Shown here: positions 46,852 to 55,616 of the stretch, piece after piece
How positions within the stretch are numbered: the first letter of the stretch is position 1
Layout: each line of letters starts with the position of its first letter
Source: Crocinitomicaceae bacterium
GTDB taxonomy: Bacteria > Bacteroidota > Bacteroidia > Flavobacteriales_D > Crocinitomicaceae
Direction: 5' to 3'
Assembly: GCA_002709305.1 (NCBI GenBank)
Contig: PAQM01000006.1
Span: 310,001-374,000, forward strand
Length of the DNA stretch: 64,000 nt
Position numbers and translations under genes: made by a program
The notes under the pieces: model-generated
Databases searched by the model: none
What the model was told of the DNA's origin: nothing
The model's input: the letters and a program-made list of their open reading frames with translations, nothing else

Positions 46852-47880
46852 ATGTCACTTAACCATATATCTGTAGTAATTTTAAATTGGAATGGTAAAG
46901 AATTATTAGAAACTTTTCTTCCATCAGTCATCGCTAACTCGGGAGATGCAAAAATCATTGTAGCAGATAATGGATCTACTGATGATTCCATAAAATTTGT
47001 AAAAGAAAATCATCCAACAGTTGAAATAATAATAAATAAAACTAATTCTGGTTTTGCTAAAGGGTATAATGATGTGCTCCAAAAAATAAATAATGAAATA
47101 TATGTTCTATTAAATAATGATATTGAAGTAACACATAACTGGCTTATTCCTTTATCAAAAATTATGGAAGATAAAAAGGTAGCAGCTTGCCAACCAAAAA
47201 TTTTATCTTACAAAAACAAAAAATTATTTGAACATGCTGGTGCTTCAGGGGGATTTATTGATAAAAATTACTATCCATTTTGTAGAGGAAGAATTTTTAA
47301 TAAAGTTGAAGAAGATACTAAACAGTATGATAAAAAAATAGAAATATTTTGGGCTACAGGTGCATGTTTAATGATACGTTCAAATTATTTTCATGAAATA
47401 GAAGGTTTTGATGAAGATTTTTTTGCACATATGGAAGAAATTGATTTATGTTGGAGATTAAAAAAATTAAATCTAAAAATCATTGCGTGTCCTGATTCTA
47501 AAGTGTTTCACCTTGGAGGAGGAACATTACAATATAATTCACCTAAAAAAGTTTATCTAAACTTCCGAAATAGCTTAATGATGATAACGAAGAATCATGA
47601 AGGATATATACTACCCAAAATTATTCTACGTTTAACTTTAGATGGTCTTGCAGCATTTACATTCCTGTTGAAAAATGGTGAGATTTTTAATTTTACAGCC
47701 ATTTTTAGAGCACATTTATCTTATTATCTTAAACTAAGATTATTATTAAGAAAACGTCGACAAATCAAATCAAAAAAATCAACCTTCAATTCAAAAGGAA
47801 TTTATAAAGGAAGCATAATAACATCTTATTTCTTAAAAAAGAAAAATAAATTCTCAAATCTGGATCAAAAATTATTTTAA
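46852..47880 (+). CDS. family 2 glycosyltransferase
   Basis: The 342-residue protein is a GT-A, GT2-type glycosyltransferase similar to rhamnosyl-transferase WbbL-like enzymes. It shows ISVVILNWNGKELLETFLPS, VADNGSTDDS (nucleotide site), NSGFAKGYND, VLLNNDIEV (DxD-equivalent), FWATGACLMIRSNYF and FDEDFFAHMEEIDLCWRL (catalytic acid region), then FHLGGGT. The C-terminal part (about 255-300) is hydrophobic and may associate with the inner membrane. Donor and acceptor are unknown; LPS or cell-surface polysaccharide is likely. The last 9 bases overlap aroQ, which is convergent. Confidence 0.9.
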   Translation: MSLNHISVVILNWNGKELLETFLPSVIANSGDAKIIVADNGSTDDSIKFVKENHPTVEIIINKTNSGFAKGYNDVLQKINNEIYVLLNNDIEVTHNWLIPLSKIMEDKKVAACQPKILSYKNKKLFEHAGASGGFIDKNYYPFCRGRIFNKVEEDTKQYDKKIEIFWATGACLMIRSNYFHEIEGFDEDFFAHMEEIDLCWRLKKLNLKIIACPDSKVFHLGGGTLQYNSPKKVYLNFRNSLMMITKNHEGYILPKIILRLTLDGLAAFTFLLKNGEIFNFTAIFRAHLSYYLKLRLLLRKRRQIKSKKSTFNSKGIYKGSIITSYFLKKKNKFSNLDQKLF

Positions 47881-48288
47881 ATTACCAATAAAATAGTCAA
47901 TAGCTAATTCATAAGCATTTAATCCAAAACCAAAAATACAACCAACCACAACTGGTGAAATTAAAGATGTATGCCTAAAAGATTCTCTTTTAGTTATATT
48001 GCTAATGTGCACTTCAATAACGGGTGTTTCAATTGCACTAATACAATCTCTTATAGCGATACTTGTATGAGTATAAGCTCCTGCATTAAGAATAATTCCA
48101 TTATGATTTGAACTTTGTATTTTATCAATTATTTCACCTTCAATATTAGATTGAAAATAATCTAATGAAATAGTTTTTTTTATTTTTAACTCATCAAAAT
48201 ATTTATCAAAAGAAAGATTTCCGTATATTTCTTTTTCACGTTGACCAATTAAATTTAAATTTGGTCCATTAATAATTAATACTTTCAT
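47872..48288 (-). CDS. aroQ: type II 3-dehydroquinate dehydratase
   Basis: AroQ dehydrates 3-dehydroquinate in the shikimate pathway. The 138-residue protein shows INGPNLNLIGQRE with the catalytic loop beginning, the catalytic tyrosine region after IYG, NAGAYTHTSIAIRD and VEVHISN with the general-acid histidine, and the terminal ISPVVVGCIFGFG. It is slightly shorter than the usual 145-150 aa at the C-terminus. The ATG ends at 48288, only 2 bp from the suggested xerD start on the opposite strand, so the two genes share a very short divergent start region. Confidence 0.95.
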   Translation of the reverse strand: MKVLIINGPNLNLIGQREKEIYGNLSFDKYFDELKIKKTISLDYFQSNIEGEIIDKIQSSNHNGIILNAGAYTHTSIAIRDCISAIETPVIEVHISNITKRESFRHTSLISPVVVGCIFGFGLNAYELAIDYFIGNLK

Positions 48289-48290
48289 TT

Positions 48291-49202
48291 ATTTCGTATT
48301 GGGATCACTATATTAAGAATTTTGTTTCATTCTTGAAAATCGAAAGAGGATTAGCTGATAATTCTGTTAATGCATATAAAGATGATATACTTAAACTAAA
48401 AGTATTTTCAGAAGAACAAAACATAGAACCAAAAAAAATCACTTCAGAATTTTTACAAAATTTTATAAGTAATCTTTATGATATAGGTTTAAGCGCTCGA
48501 AGTCAATCAAGAATTATTTCTGGTATAAAACAGTTTTTTAACTTTCTAATTTTAGAAGATGAATTAGAAAAAGATCCAAGTAAATTACTTGAACTTCCCA
48601 AAATTGGACGAAAACTTCCCGAAGTATTAACTATCGAAGAAATCGATTTAATTATTTCAAAAATAGATCTTAGTTCAAATGAAGGACATAGAAATAAGGC
48701 AATATTAGAAACACTCTATAGTTGTGGACTTCGAGTTTCTGAATTAATTAATCTTAGATTTGAAGAACTTTTTTTCAATGAAGGTTTCATTCGAATAATA
48801 GGAAAAGGAAATAAACAGAGACTTGTTCCAGTAAGTAAATCAGTAGAAAAAGAAATAAATATTTATGTAAATAATTTTAGACGTCATAAAAAAATAAAAC
48901 CTTCACAAGAAAGTTACGTTTTTTTAAATCGAAGAGGATCCCAGTTAACAAGAGTAATGATATTCACGATAGTTAAAAAACTAGCAGATAAAGCCGGAAT
49001 TATTAAAAATATTTCTCCTCATACATTCAGACATTCATATGCTACACACTTGCTAGAAGGTGGGGCGAATTTACGTGCTATTCAAGAAATGTTGGGACAT
49101 GAATCAATAACTACGACAGAAATTTACACACATTTAGACAAACAATTTATTAGAGAAGCAATAATCTCATATCATCCTAGAAATAAAAAAAAAGAAATCT
49201 AA
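48291..49202 (+). CDS. xerD: site-specific tyrosine recombinase XerD
   Basis: XerD resolves chromosome dimers at dif. The catalytic residues are visible: Arg in CGLRVSEL, the beta-hairpin Lys region IGKGNKQRLVP, HTFRHSYATHLLEGG, and GHESITTTEIYTH with the nucleophilic Tyr. The first ordinary start codon is TTG 48333 (289 aa), but the frame is open upstream and encodes YWDHYIKNFVSF before LKIERGLADNSVNAY, which is the conserved XerD N-terminus. I therefore extend the gene to ATT 48291, giving 303 aa, close to the usual ~300. No ATG, GTG or TTG precedes this in frame. The ATT start is inference; see findings. XerC is not in the window. Confidence 0.88.
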   Translation: MSYWDHYIKNFVSFLKIERGLADNSVNAYKDDILKLKVFSEEQNIEPKKITSEFLQNFISNLYDIGLSARSQSRIISGIKQFFNFLILEDELEKDPSKLLELPKIGRKLPEVLTIEEIDLIISKIDLSSNEGHRNKAILETLYSCGLRVSELINLRFEELFFNEGFIRIIGKGNKQRLVPVSKSVEKEINIYVNNFRRHKKIKPSQESYVFLNRRGSQLTRVMIFTIVKKLADKAGIIKNISPHTFRHSYATHLLEGGANLRAIQEMLGHESITTTEIYTHLDKQFIREAIISYHPRNKKKEI

Positions 49203-49234
49203 AATAAAGGAATTAATATTATATCTTTAAATAC

Positions 49235-49696
49235 ATGAAAAAATTTACTTCAAAAATTTATTTATTCATCTCTTTATTTTGCATAGTAATATCATGCGCA
49301 ACACCAAAAAAAAATTCAGATAAGACTACAGTAATAGAAAAGAATCAAAATTATAGAAAAATTAAAGCAAAAATTGGAGAACTAAATAATAGTGATCCCT
49401 TTGATATTAAAAACATAGAAATGCAAAATAATACTTTACTAATTAGTTTATCTTATACAGGAGGATGTGGAGAGCATTCCTTTGAAATGATTGGTAGTGA
49501 ATCATTATTAAAAACAAATCCTCCTAAAAGAAAAGTTAAATTAATCCATAAAAATCATGAAGATTATTGTAAAAAGATAATAAATGAGGAAATATCTGTT
49601 TTTATTTCAGATTTATCTTGCACCAAAATGAAAGGTGCTGAAACAATATTATTACTTGATGGATGGGATAAAGAAATTAAATACATTTATAAATGA
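49235..49696 (+). CDS. small lipoprotein of unknown function
   Basis: This 153-residue protein has a signal peptide with a lipobox-like end (FCIVISC, Cys21), so it is likely lipid-anchored in the envelope. The mature part holds the phrase LLISLSYTGGCGEHSFEMI and two or three further cysteines (DYCKK, LSCTK), consistent with disulfides and a small beta fold. Similar lipoproteins with a TGGCxEHxF motif occur in Flavobacteriales, but I know no function. Its stop codon overlaps the ATG of elbB by 4 bases, so the two are translationally coupled. Confidence 0.8.
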   Translation: MKKFTSKIYLFISLFCIVISCATPKKNSDKTTVIEKNQNYRKIKAKIGELNNSDPFDIKNIEMQNNTLLISLSYTGGCGEHSFEMIGSESLLKTNPPKRKVKLIHKNHEDYCKKIINEEISVFISDLSCTKMKGAETILLLDGWDKEIKYIYK

Positions 49697-50370
49697 AAAT
49701 TGGAGTACTATTATCTGGATGCGGTGTATATGATGGAGCTGAAATACAAGAATCTGTTTTAACACTTTTAGCAATTGAAGAAATAAATGCAGAAGCAGTA
49801 TGTATTTCTATTGATAAACCTCAACATCATGTAATTAATCATATAAGTGGAAAAGAGATGAAAGAATCTCGAAATATTTTGATTGAAAGTGCAAGAATAA
49901 CAAGAGGTAAAATCAAATCAATTAGTGACATACAACCTAGTGATATAGACGCATTAGTAATTCCAGGTGGATTTGGAAGTGCGAAGAATCTAACAGATTG
50001 GGCATTTAAAGGTCCTGAAAGCATTATTATACCTGAGGTAAAACTACTTATTGTTAACTTAATTAATGTAGGAAAACCTATTGTCGCATTATGTGTAAGT
50101 CCTGTAGTAATTGCTAAAGCTCTAGAAGGATATATTGAAAGTCATATGACAATTGGGACAAATGATAAAAAATCAGAATATGATATTTCTGAATTCACTT
50201 TAGGTATTGAAAAGACAGGTGCAAAAACAGAAATGAAATCAATTAAAGAAATTTGTATTGATAAAAAAAATAAAATAGTTACAACCCCATGTTATATGAT
50301 GGAAGGTAATATATTAGACATTAGAAAAAGTATTCTTTCAGCAGTAAAAGCAATTAAAGATTTAATATAA
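49693..50370 (+). CDS. elbB: ElbB-family glyoxalase (DJ-1/PfpI superfamily)
   Basis: The 225-residue protein begins MKIGVLLSGCGVYDGAEIQE, typical of ElbB, and carries DKPQHHVINHISGKEM, VIPGGFGSAKNL and the nucleophile elbow ALCVSPVVIAKAL with the catalytic cysteine. Family members have glyoxalase III-type activity and were linked to isoprenoid synthesis in Escherichia coli by genetics only. Its ATG lies in the stop of the upstream lipoprotein gene. A 174-bp AT-rich gap with repeats separates it from pckA. Confidence 0.92.
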   Translation: MKIGVLLSGCGVYDGAEIQESVLTLLAIEEINAEAVCISIDKPQHHVINHISGKEMKESRNILIESARITRGKIKSISDIQPSDIDALVIPGGFGSAKNLTDWAFKGPESIIIPEVKLLIVNLINVGKPIVALCVSPVVIAKALEGYIESHMTIGTNDKKSEYDISEFTLGIEKTGAKTEMKSIKEICIDKKNKIVTTPCYMMEGNILDIRKSILSAVKAIKDLI

Positions 50371-50440
50371 AAAATCTTTAAATATCATTTATATAATAAA
50401 GAATATCTAAAGTAACTAGAAAATTAATCAAAATAAATGT

Positions 50441-50528
50441 TAACAATATTTTACATTAAATTGTTAGAAACTATAAATACTTAAACCAACTTATTTTTTT
50501 ATTAAACATTAAATTTGTCTAACAATAT
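50441..50528 (+). repeat. repeat cluster upstream of pckA
   Basis: TAACAATAT occurs at 50441-50449 and again at 50520-50528. ATTGTTAGA (50460-50468) is the exact inverse of TCTAACAAT (50518-50526). The right arm abuts a TAAATTTG -7 box (50510-50517) and lies 16 bp before the pckA ATG, a position where a repressor could act. Confidence 0.4.
50510..50517 (+). promoter_or_regulatory. candidate -7 box for pckA
   Basis: TAAATTTG is an exact TAnnTTTG match 27 bp before the pckA ATG. No clear -33 element is seen, which could mean activator dependence or chance. Confidence 0.35.
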
Positions 50529-50544
50529 GCTATAAACTCAAATT

Positions 50545-52155
50545 ATGAATAGATTTGGTAAATATGGGATAAATGCCAATTTAAAAGAATCAATTGGTAT
50601 AGAAAACAATAGCAATCAGTTCTGGAACCTAACTCCGAAAGATCTTGTTAAAGATAGTATCGATAAAGGACACGGGACTATTACAGATACTGGAGCTATT
50701 GCAATTAAAACAGGTGAATTTACTGGTCGTTCTCCAAAAGACAGGTTCATTGTTTGTGACCAAAAAACAGAAAAAAATATTTGGTGGGGAGACATAAATA
50801 TCAAATTTGATTCTAAAAAATTTGATGATTTATATGATAAAATAAAGGAATATTTAAAAAATAAAGATATATATATTAGAGATGCATATGCATGTGCAGA
50901 CCAAAAATATAGATTAAACTTAAGAGTTATAACTGAATTACCATGGTCTAATCATTTTGCATATAATATGTTTCTTCGACCAAAAGAAGAAGAATTAGAT
51001 AACTTCTGTCCTGAATGGCATATTGTATGTGTACCAGGTTTTAAAGCTGACCCAAAAATTGATAAAACACGTCAACACAATTTTGCTATCATCAACTTCA
51101 CTAAGAAGATGATTATCATTGGCGGGACTGGATATACTGGTGAGATAAAAAAAGGTATATTTTCCGTGTTAAATTTCATTTTACCATACGAGAAAAATGT
51201 TCTTTCAATGCATTGTTCAGCAAATGTTGGAAAGGATAATGACACAGCTATATTTTTTGGATTATCAGGTACAGGAAAAACAACACTTTCATCCGATCCA
51301 AATAGAAAATTAATTGGCGATGATGAACATGGATGGGCAAATGAGTCTGTATTTAATTTTGAAGGAGGATGTTATGCAAAGACAATAGATTTATCTAGGG
51401 AAAAAGAACCTCAAATTTTTGATGCTATTAAAGATGGTGCGATATTAGAAAATATAGGTTTTAAAGATTCAACATCTACTCCTGATTACACTTGTACTAA
51501 AATCACTCAAAATACTCGAGTTTCATATCCAATTAATCATATAGACAACATAATGGTTCCATCTATTGGAGGAAGTCCAACAAATATATTCTTTCTAACA
51601 TGTGATGCTTTTGGAGTTTTACCACCAATATCTCTTCTAAACACAAATCAAGCAATGTATCATTTTATGTCAGGATATACAGCTAAAGTTGCTGGAACTG
51701 AAATGGGAATAACCGAACCTCAAACAACTTTCTCTGCTTGTTTTGGAGCAGCTTTTTTACCGTTACATCCAGCAAAATACGCAAAATTACTTGGAAAAAA
51801 ATTAAAAACATGTAATGTTAAAGTTTGGTTAATTAACACAGGATGGTCAGGAGGACCGTACGGTGTAGGTAATAGAATAAAATTATCATATACAAGATCA
51901 ATCATTACGGCAGCAATGGAAGGTGAATTAGATAATATTGAATTTGAGAAACAACCAATTTTTGATTTATTAATACCAAAATCTTGTCCAAATGTCCCTT
52001 CTAATATTTTAAACCCAAAAGATACATGGGTTAATAAAAATGATTTTGATAAAACAGCAAATAAATTAGCAGAAAAATTTGTTGAAAACTTCGAAAAATA
52101 TGAGTCGAAGACTAGTAATGATATCCTTTCAGCTGCACCTAAAATAATGGCATAG
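50545..52155 (+). CDS. pckA: phosphoenolpyruvate carboxykinase (ATP)
   Basis: PckA turns oxaloacetate and ATP into PEP, CO2 and ADP, the entry to gluconeogenesis. The 536-residue length is normal for the ATP-type enzyme. Signatures are TGEFTGRSPKDRFIV, IIGGTGYTGEIKKGIFS, the kinase loop GLSGTGKTTLSSDPNR, IGDDEHGW with the Mg/Mn aspartates, NFEGGCYAK and TSGYTAKVAGTE-like MSGYTAKVAGTE. It is a single gene with a repeat-rich promoter region and ends 4 bp from the convergent peptidase gene. Confidence 0.97.
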   Translation: MNRFGKYGINANLKESIGIENNSNQFWNLTPKDLVKDSIDKGHGTITDTGAIAIKTGEFTGRSPKDRFIVCDQKTEKNIWWGDINIKFDSKKFDDLYDKIKEYLKNKDIYIRDAYACADQKYRLNLRVITELPWSNHFAYNMFLRPKEEELDNFCPEWHIVCVPGFKADPKIDKTRQHNFAIINFTKKMIIIGGTGYTGEIKKGIFSVLNFILPYEKNVLSMHCSANVGKDNDTAIFFGLSGTGKTTLSSDPNRKLIGDDEHGWANESVFNFEGGCYAKTIDLSREKEPQIFDAIKDGAILENIGFKDSTSTPDYTCTKITQNTRVSYPINHIDNIMVPSIGGSPTNIFFLTCDAFGVLPPISLLNTNQAMYHFMSGYTAKVAGTEMGITEPQTTFSACFGAAFLPLHPAKYAKLLGKKLKTCNVKVWLINTGWSGGPYGVGNRIKLSYTRSIITAAMEGELDNIEFEKQPIFDLLIPKSCPNVPSNILNPKDTWVNKNDFDKTANKLAEKFVENFEKYESKTSNDILSAAPKIMA

Positions 52156-52159
52156 CAAA

Positions 52160-53098
52160 TTAAAGTTTCTTCATCAAAAAATTATAAATATCAACCATTG
52201 CGATTATATCATTTTTAAAAACTTTTTCATTAGGTGTATGAACATTATCTTCTGGTGCACCAATAAAACACCAGTCTATAGGTAGATATGACTTTTGAAG
52301 TACTCCCCCATCACTTCCTCCAGTTGATTCAACTTCTAATTGAAATTTAATACCTGATTGATTAGCTAAATCAATAATCTTATTTAAAAATAATTTTCTT
52401 GGTAAATTATAATCTCGCATTGAAATAACCACTCCTTCATTGTGCAATATACCAGAAGTAACCCAAGTTATATCAGAAATTAAAGACTGATATATATTAT
52501 AGTTTTCCATTAAATATTTAGCACAAAAAGATACTGAATTACCTCCATGCTCTTCATAAGTTGAAAAAACTATTGCTCCATCTTCAAGATTCTTTGCTAC
52601 TATTAATGCATTCCAAACGCCAAGTCGATTATCTAAGTATGGAGACTGAACATATTCATCATTTTCTCTAAAACAAGGTTTAAATGTAAGAATAGTTCCT
52701 CTATCTATTTCACGGTTAAATATATATTTTATTCTCTCAGAACCATCTTCATCTTCAATTAACATTAAATCTACCTCTATCTCTCCCCGACTATCACTTC
52801 CAACTAATTTAGTGCCATCAATAACTTTTGGACCACCTATTTTTATTAATTCAGAGTCATATCCTACAGAAAAACCTATAGTATCCATATGAGCATAAAT
52901 AGCTGTTCTAGGCTCTCCAAAAACTAAAATGATACAATCTTGAAATCCATCACCTTCAATAATCTTAGGTTCAACTTTCCAAGTTGATTTTTCATTTACT
53001 ATGTAATCTAAGATGAATTTTTTTATTCTAAATTCATCACTAGATGCAGATCTTACTTTTATCAATTTATTTAATAAGTCTAAATCTATCTGTTTCAT
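52160..53098 (-). CDS. M42-like zinc aminopeptidase
   Basis: From the ATG ending at 53098 the protein has 312 residues. Metal and catalytic motifs of the M20/M42 clan are present: AHMDTIG (His70, Asp72), SPYLDNRLGVW with the bridging aspartate, TYEEHGG with the base glutamate, and VHTPNE with the last histidine. The insert between (about 85-150) resembles the M42 dimerisation/PDZ-like domain. Substrate is unknown; M42 enzymes are cytoplasmic aminopeptidases or deblocking enzymes. A longer start at 53128 would overlap the upstream IMPACT gene by 20 bp and is less likely. Confidence 0.85.
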   Translation of the reverse strand: MKQIDLDLLNKLIKVRSASSDEFRIKKFILDYIVNEKSTWKVEPKIIEGDGFQDCIILVFGEPRTAIYAHMDTIGFSVGYDSELIKIGGPKVIDGTKLVGSDSRGEIEVDLMLIEDEDGSERIKYIFNREIDRGTILTFKPCFRENDEYVQSPYLDNRLGVWNALIVAKNLEDGAIVFSTYEEHGGNSVSFCAKYLMENYNIYQSLISDITWVTSGILHNEGVVISMRDYNLPRKLFLNKIIDLANQSGIKFQLEVESTGGSDGGVLQKSYLPIDWCFIGAPEDNVHTPNEKVFKNDIIAMVDIYNFLMKKL

Positions 53099-53108
53099 AA
53101 TATTTTGA

Positions 53109-53717
53109 TTAATATATACCTTTTTCAATAATTTTAATAGAAGATATTTTTTTTAATTCTAATTTTATTTTCTCTGCTTCATTTATTTTGATAAAAGTGG
53201 TCAATTTACATATTTCTTCAAAAGAATTATCTGTAAAATTAAGCTTATGTTTTTTTAATATATTCATAACAAAAGGCATATCTTCATATGAAAATATTAA
53301 ATGAACCCAATCATAAACTATTAGTGGAATAATATCACCATTTTCAATTGCAGATTTAGCAGCTTCTCTATATGCCTTTATAAGACCACCTACACCTAAA
53401 TTAGTACCTCCATAATAACGAATAACGGTAATAATGACATTAGTTAGATTAAAAGAATTAATTTGACCAAGTATTGGTTTTCCAGCAGAGTTAATTGGTT
53501 CACCATCATCGTTAGTTTTATATATTAATCCATCGACACCAAATTTATAAGAATAACAAAAATGCTGTGCTTTATGATATTCACTTTTCAAATTTTTCAA
53601 TATTAATAATGCGTCTTCCTCTTTATTACATGGTGATACAATACCTATAAATTTTGACCCCTTATCTCTATATAGACCTATACTTTCTTTTGTTAAAGTA
53701 AAAAAATTTGAAACCAT
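53109..53717 (-). CDS. IMPACT/YigZ-family protein
   Basis: This 202-residue protein shows KGSKFIGIVSPCNKEEDAL, EYHKAQHFCYSYKFG, NDDGEPINSAGKPIL and VIRYYGGTNLGVGGLIKAY, which are the core motifs of the UPF0029/YigZ (IMPACT) family, plus a C-terminal DUF1949-like ferredoxin-fold part. Its bacterial function is not established; eukaryotic IMPACT regulates the Gcn2 kinase. It precedes the M42-like peptidase on the same strand with 10 bp between. Confidence 0.92.
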   Translation of the reverse strand: MVSNFFTLTKESIGLYRDKGSKFIGIVSPCNKEEDALLILKNLKSEYHKAQHFCYSYKFGVDGLIYKTNDDGEPINSAGKPILGQINSFNLTNVIITVIRYYGGTNLGVGGLIKAYREAAKSAIENGDIIPLIVYDWVHLIFSYEDMPFVMNILKKHKLNFTDNSFEEICKLTTFIKINEAEKIKLELKKISSIKIIEKGIY

Positions 53718-53820
53718 GAATACAATATTATCAGTTTACTAAATGATCTGTTCTGTCTTATTGATAGGTTCTTGACTGTAAAGTGTTAAACTTAAAATAA
53801 TAGTGTAATCTATTTTAATT

Positions 53821-53847
53821 AAAAAAAACCATCAATTTACTGATGGT
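53821..53847 (-). terminator. rho-independent terminator after dnaA
   Basis: ACCATCA (53828-53834) pairs with TGATGGT (53841-53847) around a 6-nt loop. On the minus strand the stem runs into eight or more Ts, 8 bp after the dnaA stop codon. Confidence 0.8.
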
Positions 53848-53854
53848 CATTATT

Positions 53855-55285
53855 TTATTGAATTGTCAATTTTTTTTCTAAGTCTTCTAAATAGGCTCTA
53901 AACTGCTTGTCTGTTTCAGAAAGATTCATTACTGTTCTACATGCATGTAAAACAGTAGCATGATCTTTACCTCCACAATGTGCTCCAATATTAGCTAGTG
54001 ATGACTTTGTCATTTTCTTAGAAAAATACATTGAAATTTGTCTAGCTTGAACAACTTCTCTTTTTCTTGTTTTAGATTTAAGAATCTCAAGTGCTAGATC
54101 AAAATAGTCACAAACAACTTTTTGAATATATTCAATAGAAACTTCACGTGCCGTATTCTTAACAAATTTATCTACCATTTGTTTAGCAAGTTCTAATGTA
54201 ATTGTTTTTTTATTCAAAGATGCTTGAGCTAATAAAGTATTTAATGCACCTTCCATTTCACGTACATTTGTGTTAATTGAATAAGCTAAATATTCTGTAA
54301 CATCCTTAGGAAGATCAATACCATTTCCATACATTTTCTTTTCCAAAATAGCCATTCTAGTTTCTAAATCAGGTGCCGCCAAATCAGCTGATAATCCCCA
54401 CTTAAATCTTGAAAGTAATCGCTGTTCCATACCTTGCATCTCTACAGGGGGTTTATCACTTGTTAAAATAATCTGTTTACCATTTTGATGTAAATGATTA
54501 AAAACATGAAAAAATACATCTTGTGTTTTCTCCTTTCCTGAGAAAAACTGAACATCATCTATAATAAGAACATCTATCATTTGATAAAAATGAATGAAGT
54601 CATTTGTTGTTTGATTTTTAATTGCATCAATAAATTGATGAGCAAACTTTTCTGAACCAACATATAGAACAGTCTTATTTGGAAATTGATTTTTAATTAA
54701 AATACCTATAGCATGAGCTAAATGTGTTTTACCTAAACCTACTCCTCCATATATCAATAAAGGATTAAATGCTGTACCACCAGGTTTATTAGCTACAGCA
54801 TAACCAGAAGCTCTAGCTAAACGATTACAATCACCTTCTACAAAATTATCAAACGAGTAAGATGGATTTAAATTTGAATCTACATTGACTTTCTTTAAAC
54901 CAGGAATAATAAAGGGATTTCGAATCTGTTTTTCACTTACATTAAGTGGCATTGATACAGGTGAATTTTTTAAAGTCTTACTGTTTAATGCAGGTAACTT
55001 AACCGTATAAGGTGTTGATTTTGTTGTATTATTTTCCATTATAATACTATACTCTAATCTTCCTTCAGGACCAAGTTCTTTCTGTATTACTTTTTTAATA
55101 AGAGAAATATAATTCTCTTCTAACCATTCATAAAAAAAATGTGATGGAACCTGAATAGTTAATACATTATCCTCTAATTTAACAGGAACTATAGGTTCAA
55201 ACCAAGTTTTAAAAGCTTGTAAAGAAACGTTATCCTTAATTATTCTTAAGCATGCCTCCCAAGTTGGTTCATGATTCTTAATCAT
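53855..55285 (-). CDS. dnaA: chromosomal replication initiator DnaA
   Basis: DnaA (476 aa) has domain I (about 1-85), a short linker, the AAA+ domain with Walker A GGVGLGKTHLA, Walker B VLIIDDVQFF, the arginine-finger region QGMEQRLLSRFKWG, and the C-terminal DNA-binding helix-turn-helix with GGKDHATVLHACRTV. It starts replication at oriC. The gene ends in a terminator and has a 331-bp upstream gap. The dnaN gene is not next to it, which is usual in Bacteroidota, and no DnaA-box cluster is seen upstream. Confidence 0.97.
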   Translation of the reverse strand: MIKNHEPTWEACLRIIKDNVSLQAFKTWFEPIVPVKLEDNVLTIQVPSHFFYEWLEENYISLIKKVIQKELGPEGRLEYSIIMENNTTKSTPYTVKLPALNSKTLKNSPVSMPLNVSEKQIRNPFIIPGLKKVNVDSNLNPSYSFDNFVEGDCNRLARASGYAVANKPGGTAFNPLLIYGGVGLGKTHLAHAIGILIKNQFPNKTVLYVGSEKFAHQFIDAIKNQTTNDFIHFYQMIDVLIIDDVQFFSGKEKTQDVFFHVFNHLHQNGKQIILTSDKPPVEMQGMEQRLLSRFKWGLSADLAAPDLETRMAILEKKMYGNGIDLPKDVTEYLAYSINTNVREMEGALNTLLAQASLNKKTITLELAKQMVDKFVKNTAREVSIEYIQKVVCDYFDLALEILKSKTRKREVVQARQISMYFSKKMTKSSLANIGAHCGGKDHATVLHACRTVMNLSETDKQFRAYLEDLEKKLTIQ

Positions 55286-55616
55286 ATTTGCATTTTTTTT
55301 ATAAAATTAGTGGCCAGAAAAAATAATAAATTATTCCTTTTCTGTTAGTGTTAAATAGTGTCATATAAATAACAAGACAAATATTCAGAAAATAAAGTTT
55401 AAAAAAAAGTGTTTTACCTATTGATTTTTACAAAAGTTTTGACTATAAAAATACATTAATTTGTGTTTTTTTTTAAAAAAAAACGTTGTAACCTATTATT
55501 TTACAGCATCCTAAGAATGAGCACTTTAACATACACATAAATATTTCAACTTATAGTAAGTTTTATAATAAAATCATTATTTTAATTTTACAAAAATTAT
55601 CTTTAGTAATAAATTA
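55286..55616. other. 331-bp AT-rich region between divergent dnaA and thioesterase genes
   Basis: No gene, RNA or terminator is recognised here. I see no TTATCCACA-type or TTATCAACA-type DnaA box. The main structural feature is a perfect palindrome at 55465-55484 (G, nine Ts, nine As, C), which would give intrinsically curved or stiff DNA. Promoters of both divergent genes must lie here; TATCTTTA about 15 bp before the thioesterase start is a near match to the -7 box. Confidence 0.5.

Noticed and set aside
53718-53854. Possible small gene or RNA between the IMPACT gene and dnaA
   Set aside because: Only the dnaA terminator is supported; the rest is AT-rich without promoter or start.
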